Shown one piece after another: positions 23,261 through 36,148 of a DNA stretch of 64,000 nt. The stretch is from Persicaria tinctoria. Taxonomy: Eukaryota; Streptophyta; Magnoliopsida; Caryophyllales; Polygonaceae. Every line of letters starts with the position of its first letter. The stretch's first letter is position 1. The notes under the pieces were generated by a model, which saw only the letters and a list, made by a program, of their open reading frames with translations, did no database searches and was not told the DNA's origin. The position numbers and the translations under genes are program-made. The stretch lies in contig JBANSL010000013.1 in assembly GCA_037127255.1 (NCBI GenBank), positions 60,610,688 through 60,674,687 of the forward strand, read 5' to 3'.

Positions 23261-25298
23261 CGTTAGTGACTAACGAGTTGGGTTATTGATTGTGGTGGTG
23301 ATGCGAATTTGGCCCATCTCAGGCCCACCCCTCTCAGGGCCTGCAGTAGGTCTGCAATCCATATACTCCAACAGTCCAACACAACCCATCTCAAGCCCAA
23401 GCATATGCCCAGCACAAGCTCATCTCCCAAAAGGCCCATCTCAGGCCCACTAGCACACATGATTGACATATCTTCCTGAGATGGAATGATATGTCAAAGG
23501 TCAAGGGTTCGATCTCCCTAGCAACAACCCACCTGGTGGGCATGAGATGCACTTTTATTATGTAAGTTTGAACCATCTCAGGCTCACTCTTCTCAGGCCC
23601 CGCATTAGATCTGCAGACCATACACTTTTATGAGTTGAGCTACTTTGGTTGTTTTTCGATGGCTATAAGTGACGCGGTCAACGTGGAATACTCATGGAAA
23701 GTGATCATCATTTATATGAAAGTATAATGTTAATGTGAAAAGAATGAATTATGAGTAATCGTTGACATAAATGTGTTTGCTAGATCTAACAATTTTGTAC
23801 GATTGTGAATGATCATCATTACAATTGAATCAAACTAACAATTTGATGGAAGATAATCCTAGAAATGTATTGACACTTATAAGTTAACATTAAGTTTTGA
23901 CCTAGTCCTTAGCGCGTTTCTTGTGCAAGTAGGATTGTTGGGTCGCGCACACACTACCTATGCACAATAAGTATGAGATTGGCTTTTGGATGAACATAAT
24001 CTTTTGTGCGAGTAATAGATGTTAAAATTATTTTATAACTCATACTGATTTTGCCAAAAGATAATACGGAGTATATCTGTAATTAAGTAATTTCTTAATT
24101 CCTATTTTAGGTATGAATGTTATTCATTTTCGAGAAGAAAATGAATAACATTAAGCTAGAAACAGCTAGATAGATAATTATCTCTAGTCTATATGATAAA
24201 AAAAAAAAAAAAAAAAGAGGGTTGTTACATTAAGTCATTCTCTACTTTAGAGCATCAAAAAACTCTTCTTCATAGATATAATAGCCTTGTTCGTAGAAAT
24301 CGACTAGAGAGTAACATTTTTCTCCATGCCAATACTATCTCCTTGCATGATGTGTAGGTTGTACACATATGTTCTCCACTATTTTTGAATCGCTAACCAA
24401 ATTTAGGGTTAGAAGGTCTATCTGATTCAATGGAATAAGCGATTTTAATTTCGTTTACACTATTTGAGATAATCCGTAAATTCCTCATATTATAATTATA
24501 ACCATGTGCACCCCCTTTATTATATTATTATATCATGCACATCCAATTTATTAGATGCTAGGAATACTTATTTATCCTAGCGAAATAAATAAGGAATTCG
24601 TACCAAACACAAAATATTCTATCACTTACTTTAAAGATATTGAAGATTGAAGATGAGATTGAAGTTCGGCCGTGTTGTAGCTAGGCAGCCTAGGCAGGCA
24701 TATATGTTCAATAAATAAGTTTTACATTTTACCCCAAATCTTGGAAAGAATCAAATGCCACAATCAAAATTACTGTGAAAACCAAATTCAGGCTTTAGGA
24801 CTGAGTTTTCAAGTCATTTACAGTGGGCTCTCTTAAGCAATCAATTCAAGAAAAAATTCATCCTCAAAGTGGTTTGCATATATTGTTAAACAAGCTTAGA
24901 ATCTTGAATGGCCCTTCACAAGCTAAAAAGAACACAATTCATATTCAGATGCAAAAATGCCCAAATGATCGAGAGCAGTCAGATTTGACAAAAGTAGCAT
25001 TTTTCATATGCTCACTGTCTCTCCCAAATACAGTAGGTAAGTGATAATAGTAATGGCAATTGGCAATACCCCCTATTAATTCATACTATGGAAAAATCCC
25101 CTGGCTAATGGAATCCACACCACACTAGATAGAACCTAGTCAAGAATTCAAATCTGGTAGGCTCATGTTGAAATATTGTTCTAGTAAAATCTCAAAAGTC
25201 AGGCAAGTGCTCCCTAAAAAACTTTTTTTAAAAAAAAAAATATGTGGAGAAAAATATGAACATCCCAATGTGTACGGTTGTGAAGGGTCATCTAGATG

Positions 25299-25621
25299 CA
25301 CTATGAAAATCTCGTCTTATGCATAGTACCGATCACGGTTTTAAAAGTAATTAGAATCTTAACTGATTATGGTTTTTAAAACCGTAGCAATTGGTGATCA
25401 CGGTTTTAAAAACCATGAGAAACTTAGTTTATTCTAATGTATCGGGCCTGCACCCTTAGCCTTGCAGATCCTCTGTCCAATCGGCTCAATATATACCTCT
25501 CTTGGTTTTAGGAACCGTAATCGAATTAGTTTTTCATGATTTTCAAAACTGTGATGGTAGATATTCTACCGATTTTAAAAATCGTAGCAACTGCTGTGTG
25601 TTTAACGAGATTTTCACCGTG
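25299..25621. mobile_element. miniature CACTA-like element
   Basis: The left end CACTATGAAAATCTCGT and the reverse complement of the right end, CACGGTGAAAATCTCGTT, form an imperfect terminal inverted repeat. The 323-bp interior carries repeated motifs of the form CACGGTTTTAAAA / TTTTAAAACCGTAG in both orientations, as in CACTA subterminal zones. No 3-bp target duplication is evident (ATG left, CTT right). There is no coding capacity, so movement would need a transposase from elsewhere. Confidence 0.55.
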
Positions 25622-27116
25622 CTTATACCTAGATCAAAGTAGCTTTCAACTAGTTTTTCAACAACTTTCCAAATTTGATCTGGTTTTATGTATTAATTTG
25701 TGATGGAGATTGTTATAGAAGTTGTAAGGAAATTTCTATTTTGGGGGACCATATTATGGTATTAGTCAACCAAATTGATTAATTAGGGTAAACCCAACAA
25801 CTGATTCACACCTCCCTAAGCATTAATCCATGGTTTTGGGTGAGTCCTCTTCAACATCTTCCTTAGATTCCCCCTGTGACTCTCCAAGTCAACTGCCCAC
25901 CCACAAGGGGAAATGTACAAAGGAACCAACAAAACAAAACAAAAAAACATATAAGTGGGAAAAGGCAGAAAAAACAGACCCACCTGCCTTCTTCCGTTGT
26001 CCCTTTCATAATCTGATCTTGTCCGATTCAATTTTCATTTCACAGGGTGAAAAAACCTTCATGATGCCAACCTTTGCCCTCATATATTCCAGACAGCCCT
26101 TTACCCTTTATCCTAAACCCTATACCTACATAAATTCAATTATTCAAATAGCTAATTTTAATCTGTTTTTGTTATCACCTACCCACTATAAATCAGTGCA
26201 TAATAAACCCTAAAAAGATAGAATTTCTTCTAAGTGAATAAAATGAAATTGGAGGGGCAATAATGATGTTTATAAAAGAGATTAATTAAAATGAAATGAT
26301 TATAAAATAATCCAACTTTCAAGTAAAGCCAATTAGGACCACACTCTTTTAGCAACTTCCACAGAAACTTTGCTCCAACTTCATAGCATGATTTAGGGGT
26401 GGGGGCAAAAGCTATTTTATCTGTTAAAAAAAAATAGCCAGTCTGAATTAGTGAAAGTGCTGCTTAATAGTTTAGTCCACACTGATACCAATAAAGATAG
26501 AAGGAATAACATTTTGGTTAGTTTTTTCTATTGGTCAATCATACAACTATTGGTTGTGTTTGGCCTGTAAAGACCACCTATACCATTTTATTTATCACTG
26601 CTTTTCTGTAGTTTAGCTTAATTCGGGTGGTAAAGAAGGTTATCACTATCAAGTTTTTCGCCAAGTAACCTTGGAGTTTCGAAATTTTTTGCCTCGCACC
26701 CAAAACTTGTGTTTTGCTGACGAGAGAATGTTGTAAAAACTAAAAAGTGCATTGCACAAAATGGGAAAGATAAAGAAAAGGGAGAGGGCAAGGGCAACCA
26801 TCCTTGGCAATGTCCATAGTCCATATAAATGGCACACATGGTAAAAAGGTCCCATTGTAGATGTCCATGCTGTCAATAACCATCAAAGGAAAATGCACAA
26901 AAAAGCAAGGAAAGCATATATCTTACAGGTTGATAGATGAGCCACAGAAAGAAGCACACCACCCACATACATATTCACAGTTAGCAACCAGATAGCTAGC
27001 TGGCTAGGACGAGTTCGGTGCATTCTTCTGATAAAACATGAACCCTGAGTCTATTGACCCGCCAAACTTTGATGGTCTAAACACAGAACGCTACTCCGGC
27101 TTCGACACCCAGGCTT
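25622..27116. other. intergenic DNA and ARF 3' region
   Basis: No coding feature is supported. The first several hundred bases upstream of 27116 (to about 26600) are the likely 3' UTR and downstream region of the minus-strand ARF gene. No clear plant polyadenylation signal could be assigned with confidence. Confidence 0.5.
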
Positions 27117-30100
27117 TCAGGGATCGGCGTTGGGGTCCGAATCCAAGATATCGCTATCTGCAGATGACAATGAAAGCCTGCACTTTGGACTCATTTTTTT
27201 CACCTCCTCTTTGGAATATATTGATATCTTCTTCACCATCTTGCGAAATTCCCTGCAAAGAAAATACTCCCTGCATTACGAAATCTGCCTTCATGACAAA
27301 GGGAGTGGAAAATATAGATGGCACTGGAGACTTACTCCCATGGATCATCGCCCACAAGCATCATATCCCCTTCATCATCAGTAAAAACAATTGCCCACTT
27401 GCTCCGGGTTTGAAGCTCTCCGCTGATGTTGAACAGCCTCTCCAGCTCATTTATGAGCTCTTCATATCCATTCAGCGCGGTCAGGTCCACAGCTCGTCCC
27501 ACAGCAACACCTTGCATTTGCACCTGTTCGCATAATTGGCAAAATCAGACGCTAAAAACTACCCACCAAAGGGCAAACTAGATATTCAGAGAATTAGTAC
27601 AGACAGATTTATCATGTACCTTAGTGCGAGTTCTGGCAGATGGAGTACCATTCTTGGCAGGCACCTCTTTCTGAGGTGGATCCAGCGAAGAAACTTGTAG
27701 CTCTTCTTTATTGGTTTCTGAACACGAGTCTAATTTCCTAACCTTGTCATCATCTAGTATACCTACTCCATTAGAGTTATTTGAATATGAAGCCACCTGA
27801 AGAGGTGACTGAGTAGCAGAGTTATGATTCAAGTCTATTCCAAACAAGCGACAGGTTGAGGCCGGACCAACTTTGCTCCCATTCTCGCAGGCTTGATCAA
27901 GATCATTACTCAGCTTCGAAGACAAAAGGGACCGGGCAGGGGAAAGGGATTGAACTGACAATGCTGCACCGTATTCAACTGAATCCGTAAACAGTTTGAA
28001 AGAACCATTAGCATGAGGTGATGGTGTCCATATCCTGTCCGGCTGGTTCTGTGTTAGCTCATGGTTCTGTGTTGACCGATACCAAAAGCTTGGAGAAGCT
28101 GGTGAACCATTACCAGTGCCTTCATTACAAAAATAATGGGAAAAAATAAGAAATAATAATGTTATTTGGAAACCCAATGTCAAGTAAAAGATAACAGCAG
28201 AGTCAGCAAGTCGTCGTGTACCAGAAACAGATATTTCGTTAGGCCTGGACCTCTTGCTCTTTAGTGCAGTTGAAGGAGTCGGATTAGCAGGAATGGACGG
28301 AACAAAAGGTTCTATCTCCCACGGAGAAACCCTCTCTGGCCTTTGAATTGAAGCAGACTCATCCCATTGGACCTGAAACAGGTTAAAAATTTATTGGCAA
28401 GATGTTTTGGCTTGGCAAGGTTCTTAGTTCAGGACAGATAACCTTCAAGGATCTCCATTTAGAGTCCTTCCACTGAGGTGACTTATCCTCAACGCCGACA
28501 ATCGTGCCTGTGAACCTGAGAAACAATAATGAATACTATTAGATAGAATGTACTATTCGACACTTAACAAAAAAATCACATATGATGTACCAGACCTTGT
28601 AAAATCAACACCAATAACCATACAAGAAAGAAATACCTTTTATCAGGCGAATCATCTCCCTCAAACCTCATGTTGAAACGCATGCCTACCGCAAACCCAT
28701 GCTTAGCCGCCTGGAGATACTTGTTCACGCTGATAATGAACTGGCTAGACCTGGAAAATATTAGGCGTATAAACTCAGGAGAACGAAACTGACTTGTAAA
28801 CATGGAGAGGATTAGTCCAATTGATTACATAAATCATTTAGCCGTCAAACCTGGGCTTGTAATACACAACAAATAGAGTCTGCGTAGTAACAGCATGAGA
28901 TGCAGTAGCAAGCACTCCGAGATGCATGCTTTGACTAGATATCACCGATGATGGCATAGTACTCTGTTGGCGCGCAAGCCTCCGAACACCAACCCTCAGA
29001 TCTCCATTATCACCTCTACATGACATTGTAAATGAAGATCTATCTAAGCTGGCAGAAACCAAATCCACCTGAAGACTTAAAGTTATAAGAGCATATATCA
29101 AAACCGTGCTCAGATACCTCAAGAAAACAAATGCATCTCCAGCAACTAATCGCTTAGAAGTAACAAAAGTACTCCACCCAGTTGTAAGCAAATGTCTACG
29201 GGGTTGACCTGATCAAATTGGCATGAATGAGGGATATCAGGTATTCGATCAACCAAAGGATTCGTTAACATGTTCTATGGCTACGGCATAAGCCATTCAA
29301 GTGATATAGTTTCACTTTTCCTCTCATCCCAATACAAATTGTGAAAGCTGTTTAGGTCTATATGGATCCCAATGTGCACCTTTAACTACTTACCTCTAAA
29401 TATATGCTTGAAATGCCACTCATATCCATGAAGATCCTTCGCAACTAGCTCTTGAGTCGGGGTAGCCTGGCCCATATCCTTGTAAAGACCAATTGCAACA
29501 CAATAGAAGCATATGATCAAACTAAGCTCAGCACATCTAATCACAACTAGGATATAAACTGTTCATGATAAAGTTATGATTACCAACGGGGGGAGACATT
29601 CAGTGGCATGTTTACGAAGAACTGAAAACCCTCCATGGGTGCTGGTGTCCGAAGCTGTAAGAATCTTACTGAAGGAATACACCTTTGGCCTTGGGAGCTC
29701 AGGCAGAGATGAATCAGGGCTTTCAGGCTCAATTTGCTATACCAACAACAATATGTCCTTCTATTACTCGATAATTCAAATAATTTACAGACAGATTTAA
29801 AAATTGAAGGCTGATGACAGGATTTCCCCTTACATCCTTTTCCGGGATTAAGGTGATCTGTGCATAGACTTCATCTGTCTCCGGCTCAGCCTGATATTCA
29901 GATCAATTGCATAAGAATAAAAAGGGAATTACCAAAATTGAATGTTCAAACTCAAAACCAAAAAGAAGAAAACCCAGATTCTGTAAACGAAATGAATACC
30001 AATAAATCGATGTTAATAACTCGACAGAGAATCTTGGAGGGGAGCTTGCATGAAGGAATCTGGTGGTCATTGTCCTGATTTATTGAAGCTTCCAACTATG

Positions 30101-30645
30101 TGAATACAAAGCAAAACATCACATATTAACATCAGTACTAGCTAGGGATTTTCCAAAGGAGGAAAAGGAAAACCTCAATCAAGTACAAATTTGGTGAAGC
30201 AAACATAAACAATAGTAAAAAAAAAAGAACCTGAGAAATAAATTCAAGTAACAGAAAGTTTAATAAAGATGAGGGAAAAAGGTACTTGTTCCATGTGACC
30301 CTGTGGAAAGTAGAAGACTCTCTCATTTGGGCGTGGAACCTCCACCAGTGGACCAGCACATGCCCTCCATAGCTCTTCATACAGAACCCTCTCACCAACC
30401 CCTATCAAAATTCAAAATTCAGTAAACAACAAATAATTTACACCATTAATTTCACTTCCTGCGAAAGAGAAACTGGGTAAAAATCCCCAAACAGGATGAA
30501 ACCGAGATTAGCCACACAGATAATTGACCACAAAGCTTTGTCAGGGATGGAAATTGAAGTAGAAGAAAAAGTGTATGAGGAGGGTTGGAGTGTAACCAGA
30601 GCCAGTTTGAAGCCGTTGATTGTTGACAGATACGCTTTGCGCCAT
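27117..30645 (-). CDS. ARF9-like: auxin response factor, class B (ARF9/11/18-like), 14 coding exons
   Basis: Exons, transcript order: 30597-30645, 30286-30401, 30000-30095, 29834-29890, 29584-29736, 29394-29478, 29118-29208, 28851-29015, 28637-28750, 28443-28515, 28222-28372, 27620-28119, 27336-27523, 27117-27252. All junctions are GT-AG and phases agree, giving 657 aa from [10 protein letters not shown]. The B3 DNA-binding domain (about 125-230) contains [36 protein letters not shown] and [17 protein letters not shown]. The auxin-response domain (about 255-335) contains [19 protein letters not shown] Ser-rich, not Gln-rich, middle region with CRLFGIDLN (RLFG motif) points to the repressor class. 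A C-terminal PB1 domain has the Lys of TKVQMQG and the acidic motif [14 protein letters not shown]. It binds auxin-response elements in the nucleus and pairs with Aux/IAA proteins. The split among ARF9, 11 and 18 is not certain. Confidence 0.95.
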
Positions 30646-31160
30646 TAGAACAAGCTTAGAAACCCCCCTTCGTTTCTACAGCCAATAAAGAAGGGCGAAA
30701 AATCCTGAAACGGTGCTCTGAGAGATGAAAAGGAAATGGGTAAGAAAATGAAGAAGAAGAAGAAGAAAGAAAAACTTTGCAGAGGAGTTGTTGCAATTAA
30801 TCGACAGCCATCAGAGCATTCAGAGGTTACCAATTTACAAGAAACAATCCAATGAAGAAATGAATGATTTTAACCCCCCACACAATCTCTCTCACAGTTG
30901 AGCCTTTGTTTCTCTTCAGTTACAAAAGGAGGACAATTTGAAGTCGTCACCGAGAAAACCACCTCAGCAGCGGCCACCATTAAAACCACCTTCTCTCTCT
31001 CAAACAGAGAAGTCAGTACTTGCATCTTACCAAATCCCCAGGAGCACTTTCACTGCATCCTATTATACGCACACACGTACACATCCATGACCATAACACT
31101 CACTTTCCCCGAGGAAGTAACGCCCATGTCACTAGGTCCTATGGCGGAGTTGAAAAAAAG
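30646..31160 (-). promoter_or_regulatory. 5' UTR and proximal promoter of the ARF gene
   Basis: The first part (30646-30900) holds a purine/pyrimidine-rich leader with a TTC-type microsatellite at 30750-30770 on the minus strand. CT-rich patches (CTCTCTC) near 30890 and 30990 resemble plant core-promoter Y patches. An upstream minus-strand ATG near 30833 is out of use or opens a short upstream frame. No TGTCTC auxin-response element was confidently placed. Confidence 0.4.
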
Positions 31161-31385
31161 TGATTGAAATTTAAAAAAAATTGATATTGAAAAATTATGT
31201 AAAATAAATGTTGAAATATTATGGAATAATATAAAAATCTTATGTGATTAAAAAAGAGTTTATTTGTAAAAAGTAGTGTTTATTTAGTTCTTATTAGGGT
31301 ATTATGGTAATTCAAACCGAATAAATCAAAAAAGCTTGTTGCTTTAGCTTTTTTTAACTCTATTTTTTAACTACAAACTCACTAA

Positions 31386-32236
31386 GGCCCCGTTTGGTAT
31401 AAATGTAGTAATCGGAATCAAAATTCGTAATAAGTCATTTCTTAAGCATGTTGTTTGGTATAATGTCGGAATGAGAAATTCAACCTAAAATATAGAAAAT
31501 AAATATACCAAAATTTATAAACAACACAAATTATATTTCTCAAATTAAATCAAAGTTAGCATAAAATTACACAAATTCAACAATCCCATTCCAAAAATTC
31601 ATCAAATCTGAAGAATCAGATTTGGGGATTTCCCAAAAACTCATCAAATCTGGAGAAGCGGAATTGGGGATTTCGAACCCTAAGGTAGTCGGGGTAGGTC
31701 GAGGTGGGGGATGGGGATGGTGGTGGGATGGCAGCAGCAAGGTGGATGCAGATGGTGGTGGGACGACAGCAGCAAGGCAGAAGCATATGGTGGTGGGACG
31801 GCAGCAGCAGCCAGCAAGGCGGAAGCAGGTCTGGAGAGGAGGCCAGCAAGGCGGGGGAGAGGACAACGATGACAGCGGCAGCCGTCGAAAGTGGAGGAGC
31901 AGCGGCAGTCTTCGAAGGTGGAGGAGATCTGGAGAGGGTGATGGCGGCCGTCGAAGGTGGAGGAGATCTGGAGAGTCCGGTGCGGGGGATAGGTGGAGGA
32001 GTATCGGCGTCGTCGAAGGTGGAGGAGCGGTGGCGGTCGTCGACGGTGGTGGTAGCGACCAAGACGGGAAACAACCCCAATCTTTTGTTGGGGAATGAAA
32101 AGGGGTAGAAATTGGGGATAAATGATTATCGGTAATGAATTTAATTCCTGGTTTTGCTCTACCAAACACTAAAACCCGTAATCATCCATTCCGATTACCG
32201 ATTTTTCATTCCCGGTAATCGATACCAAACAGGCCC
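31386..32236. mobile_element. PIF/Harbinger-type MITE upstream of the ARF gene
   Basis: The 851-bp element has termini GGCCCCGTTTGGTAT and, in reverse complement, GGGCCTGTTTGGTAT, flanked by the 3-bp duplication TAA (31383-31385, 32237-32239), as expected for Tourist/Harbinger elements. Second-order inverted copies of the GGTAATCGGAATG-like sequence lie inside each end. The centre (31690-32060) is unusually GC-rich with GGCAGCAGCAG and GGTGGAGGAG repeats; this creates long open frames on both strands that I regard as compositional. Confidence 0.85.
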
Positions 32237-32758
32237 TAAATGAGTACCTCATATACATGTTAAATATAAACCTCCTAATTTTACTACTTTTTTACCTACT
32301 AAAAATGCATCCATACATACCTTTTAAGCTTTTTTTTTTACAAAAATTTGAGATGCTCGTTTTCGAGAGGCCGCTAAAATCGGTTAAAGTAAATACCTTC
32401 ACAGATAAATACAATCGTCACACATGAAACAAACAGAAAAAACGCATTAAGCAAGCTAAACCCGCAACACTATAAGTGGATTGAAGGCTAAACGAAAACC
32501 AACTAGTCGAAGAAAGAAATGAGGACCAAGGCAAGCACCACCACGTTAGCACCACCTGCCAACCGTACATCATGACTCGATCTCCTTAGACAGTGAAGGT
32601 TAAAATTACATAATTAATTTAAAAATATATATAAATTCTGGTTTTAAAACATTATAAATATAACTTACAAGATTAAAATTACATAGTTAATTTAAAAAAT
32701 ATAAATTATCTTTATAACTTATAAGATATAAAAAAGATATTCTTAATAAACAATAGGT

Positions 32759-33155
32759 CCAATGGGGTGCTCTTTCTTAAGCGACCAACATTGACTACAC
32801 ATGTTATGTTTATTGGCTGAATTAACTCAAGTGACCAACATTCAGAAATTCGTCGTCATCTGAATGATTCAAGCGACCAGCATTGGCTACTTCGTCGCCC
32901 GAATTATGTCAAGTGACCAACATTACCAATGGCCAAATTTTGTACACATTCAAGTGACCAAAATTGACTACTTCATCACCTAAATTACCTCAAGCGACCA
33001 ACATATGTTGGTCAATGGTCGCTTGAATACAACCCAAAGATAAGGCACCATCTGGGCTTATTTGAGCAACTAGTTATAACATGTTCGTCACTTAAAATAC
33101 TTTCAAGCGATGACACCATTCATGTCTGTCACCCGAGCTGTAATCTAGCATAGTG
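32759..33155 (-). mobile_element. CACTA terminal fragment
   Basis: The terminus on the minus strand is CACTATGCTAGATTAC, with at least six copies of a TCAAGCGACCAACATT-like motif packed inside (32780-33120). Both the end and the motif resemble the element ending at 21061. No transposase is present and the other end was not found, so this is a deletion derivative or a remnant. The AT-rich DNA at 32590-32758 may belong to it. Confidence 0.65.
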
Positions 33156-34186
33156 AATTAATTATATGTACAATAGATATGATATGATTATATTATCTTT
33201 CTCAGCCTCTTGATTTTGGTTAAGATCGGTGTAATGAGTGTAGATTTCATGAGCACATGCAAGTTTTTGTTTTCTTTACAACTACTATCAATCTATTGTT
33301 TTTATTCCCCCTGCCTTGTAATTCGACCCATGAGTCGAGCCTTACGGGTCTGGATTTGGGTTATAAACCCCAAAAGTTGAAAAATATGTGCATAAATTAA
33401 AGAAGATACCTTTAGGTTCATACATATTAATTGTTCTATAATAGTTTGACTATTTTATCTATTGAGTTGTGGGAGACATTGAACTAGCTACGAGATGAAA
33501 TTTATTGTGCGCAGCTTCAATCTCGATAGAGATATAAAATTGCGGATTTCAATACATGATGATGAAACGCAATTTTGAGACTCGACATCCTTATCAACCT
33601 CTTCCTCTATTATTTATATAACCAATGATGTGGTGGATTGTTGTTGAAGATTTCTTTAAGTGGCATGAGATCACTTAATAAGCAAACATGAACAATAGAT
33701 ATATATGATTATTAAGCTACCTAGCCAAAATTTCTTTAGGAACCCCGTTGTCACCCCTTTGAATGTGAAGATTTTCATATGTTATTATCTTTCTGAGCCT
33801 TTTGGTTAAGATCATTGTAGAAATTGCAAATTTCATAAGCACTAGCCACTAGTTAGTTTTTGTTTTCTTTATAAGTACTCCTTGTTTTGTGTAGTCTTTT
33901 TTCTTGTTAAAATAGTATGTGTTAGCGTGTGGCCTTTTTCATTAACTCGATCATGTCTTTTAGGATATTGTCTAGCATGTACGTATTATTGATTATTCTA
34001 TACTTCTTTCTTCCTCAATTGTTGTTGGTGGTTGTATTCGGTAAGTTAACATTGGTTGATCCTCTATCGATCTCTATAGAGATTTCTATGCATTTATGTG
34101 ATTGAATGTATATTTCAAACTAATTGATTTTAACCCACCATTAATGAAAAAGATGCATAAAAATTTCACTTGAAATAAAATGACTC
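33156..34186. other. AT-rich non-coding DNA with an internal duplication
   Basis: Segments near 33205-33295 and 33785-33875 share a word order beginning ATTATCTTTCTCAGCC and containing GGTTAAGATC and AGTTTTTGTTTTCTTTA, so they form a diverged direct duplication about 590 bp apart. No gene could be supported. Confidence 0.5.
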
Positions 34187-34339
34187 TCCTTAGCCTCTTA
34201 ACTTTTATAAATACGATACTTGAGTTCCATGTATATCTAAGACTAAGTGTAATAATCAAACAATGTTTTCTAGCTATAATTTTTATTTACAAGTTTGCCT
34301 GGATATGCCACCCCGCAACCCATGCAAGATTGTCTACAC

Positions 34340-34512
34340 CGTAACACCTCATTTCATATCGTATATAATAAGGATGTTCAGAGTGATTTATAAGGGATTT
34401 AAGCCTTATGCATGTCACAAGAGCTCTTTCTTTTCAGGTTTCAAGTGAGGACAACGAACCTGAGAGGGCTAGGTGACATGGGTTGGCACCTCTTAAGACT
34501 CTGAGTCTTATA
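34340..34512 (+). repeat. TRIM-like LTR, copy 1 (degenerate)
   Basis: It begins CGTAACACC (TGTAACACC in copy 2) and ends CTTATA, followed two bases later by TGGTATGAAAGC, a decayed initiator-tRNA primer site. It is homologous along its length to 35606-35777. Confidence 0.6.
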
Positions 34513-35605
34513 GATGGTATGAAAGCTGATTGCGGGTTCGAATGTGCTTCGATAATATGCTCGGGTACACTTCTTTCAGAGGGTAGTTCCTTAGGCATGA
34601 CAGGATTGTCAGTTCTTTAAGTGTCAGATATAATAAGAATGTTCGGAGTGATTTATAAGTGATTCAAGCCCTACCTAACTAATAAAAGCTCTTACATGGA
34701 GGGAGTCATAGCTCAACAACCTAAGTGGTTTGTATAGAAATTGGGAAGCACCAAACAACCCAGTCTCTCCTGCTATAGACTAAAGAGATGAAGGTATATG
34801 TGAAATTATGTTTATTTTATATATGTTAAACTTACTTACAACAAATTACAAAAATCATGTATGTTGTTATATAATGCGTGTAGAAACTTGCACACTTCAT
34901 GTAGTGCATAGCCTTATAACTTCACATCTCAACTTAATCAATAAGAAGCGTGAGAGTGATAAGGTGCACTCATTACATCCAGAAGTGATTGATCGATATT
35001 TAGGCCTCCCTAAGGGTATATGAAATATTAAAGGTTTATTCAATTCGATAATCGTGTGGAAATCGTGGCGGAGAACGACTATCTGGGCAGTTACCAGATA
35101 CGAGAAGGAGTAAATTTCTATTGTCTTTGGATGTGATGGTGGATACTAGAAGTTTATGAGATCTGCTCTTCATTTTGTATACAACACTCATGTAATAGAT
35201 TAGATGGGGGATGAGGAAGATAATGGTATGGATGAGAAGGAGGATAAAGATGCTATTGATGAGGATGAAGATCGGTGCTACTAACAAAGAGGATGTTGTT
35301 GCTGATGAATCGGATGAAGTTGTTACTGATGATCAGGAAGATGTTGTTAAAGAGGAGTAGGAGGAGGATGATAATGAGGAGGAAGATGTTGTTGAAGAGA
35401 TGGAGCAAGAAGATGAAAATTATGATAATGAGAATGAAGAAAAATTATGATGACGATCTAGATTATGGTGGGTTGATTGATTTCAACCCACCATTAATGA
35501 AAAAAATGTATGAAAGTTTTACTTGGAATAAATTGATTATCCTTGTTTTCTTGATTTTTATAACTATGAGACTTAAGTTCCATGTATATCTAAGATTGTT
35601 TACAC

Positions 35606-35777
35606 TGTAACACCCTATTCCACATCGGATATAATAAGGATGTTCGGAGTGATTTATATGTGATTCAATCCCTACTCATGTTACAAGAGCTCTTCCTTTT
35701 TAGATTTCAAGTGATGACAACAGACCTGAGAAAACTAAGTGACATGGATTGACGCCTCTTACAACCCCAGTCTTACA
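35606..35777 (+). repeat. TRIM-like LTR, copy 2
   Basis: The 172-bp unit has TGTAA...TTACA termini and the CACATCGG word common in plant TRIM and LTR starts. The primer site TGGTATCAGAGCC follows at 35780-35792. About 110 bp further on, a partial second copy (near 35888-35955) is visible, so the whole has the proportions of a terminal-repeat retrotransposon in miniature. Confidence 0.65.
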
Positions 35778-35779
35778 GA

Positions 35780-35792
35780 TGGTATCAGAGCC
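35780..35792 (+). other. primer-binding site, tRNA-iMet type
   Basis: TGGTATCAGAGCC is complementary to the 3' end of plant initiator methionine tRNA and sits 2 bp after the LTR at 35606-35777. Confidence 0.75.
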
Positions 35793-36148
35793 AACTTCGG
35801 ATTCGAATGTTCTCCAATAATATGCTCGGGTAAACTTCTCCTAGATGACAGTCCTTTGGATATGACGAGGTCGTCAGTTTTTTAAGTATCATATATATTA
35901 TAAGGATGTTCGAAGTGATTTATAAATAATTTAAACTCTACCTACCTCACAAGAACTCTTACATACACATAGAGGGACCCATGGCTATACGACCTTAGTG
36001 GTTTGTATGGAAATTGGGAAGCACTAAACAACACACTCCCTCATGCTCCAGACCAAAGAGGTGAAGGTATAGATGAAATTATATTTTATTTTTATATATG
36101 TTAAACTCATTTAAAGTAAATTAGATAAATCATGTATGTTGTTATACA

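Larger units (their letters stand above)
21429..25298. other. non-coding AT-rich intergenic DNA
   Basis: No gene could be supported. It contains a GT microsatellite (22219-22244), a triplicated hairpin-bearing repeat (23062-23260), a patch at 23300-23620 where AGGCCCATCTCAGGCCC-like words recur with a tRNA-like GGTTCGATCTCC, and an A-run near 24190-24210. Confidence 0.6.

Noticed and set aside
27038..27535. 165-aa plus-strand frame
   Set aside because: It is antisense to the last two ARF exons, whose PB1 domain is unmistakable on the minus strand.
31567..32169. Long open frames on both strands in the GC-rich MITE core
   Set aside because: They overlap on four frames, consist of Pro/Ser/His or Gly/Arg/Trp repeats, and lie within a MITE; low-complexity composition explains them.
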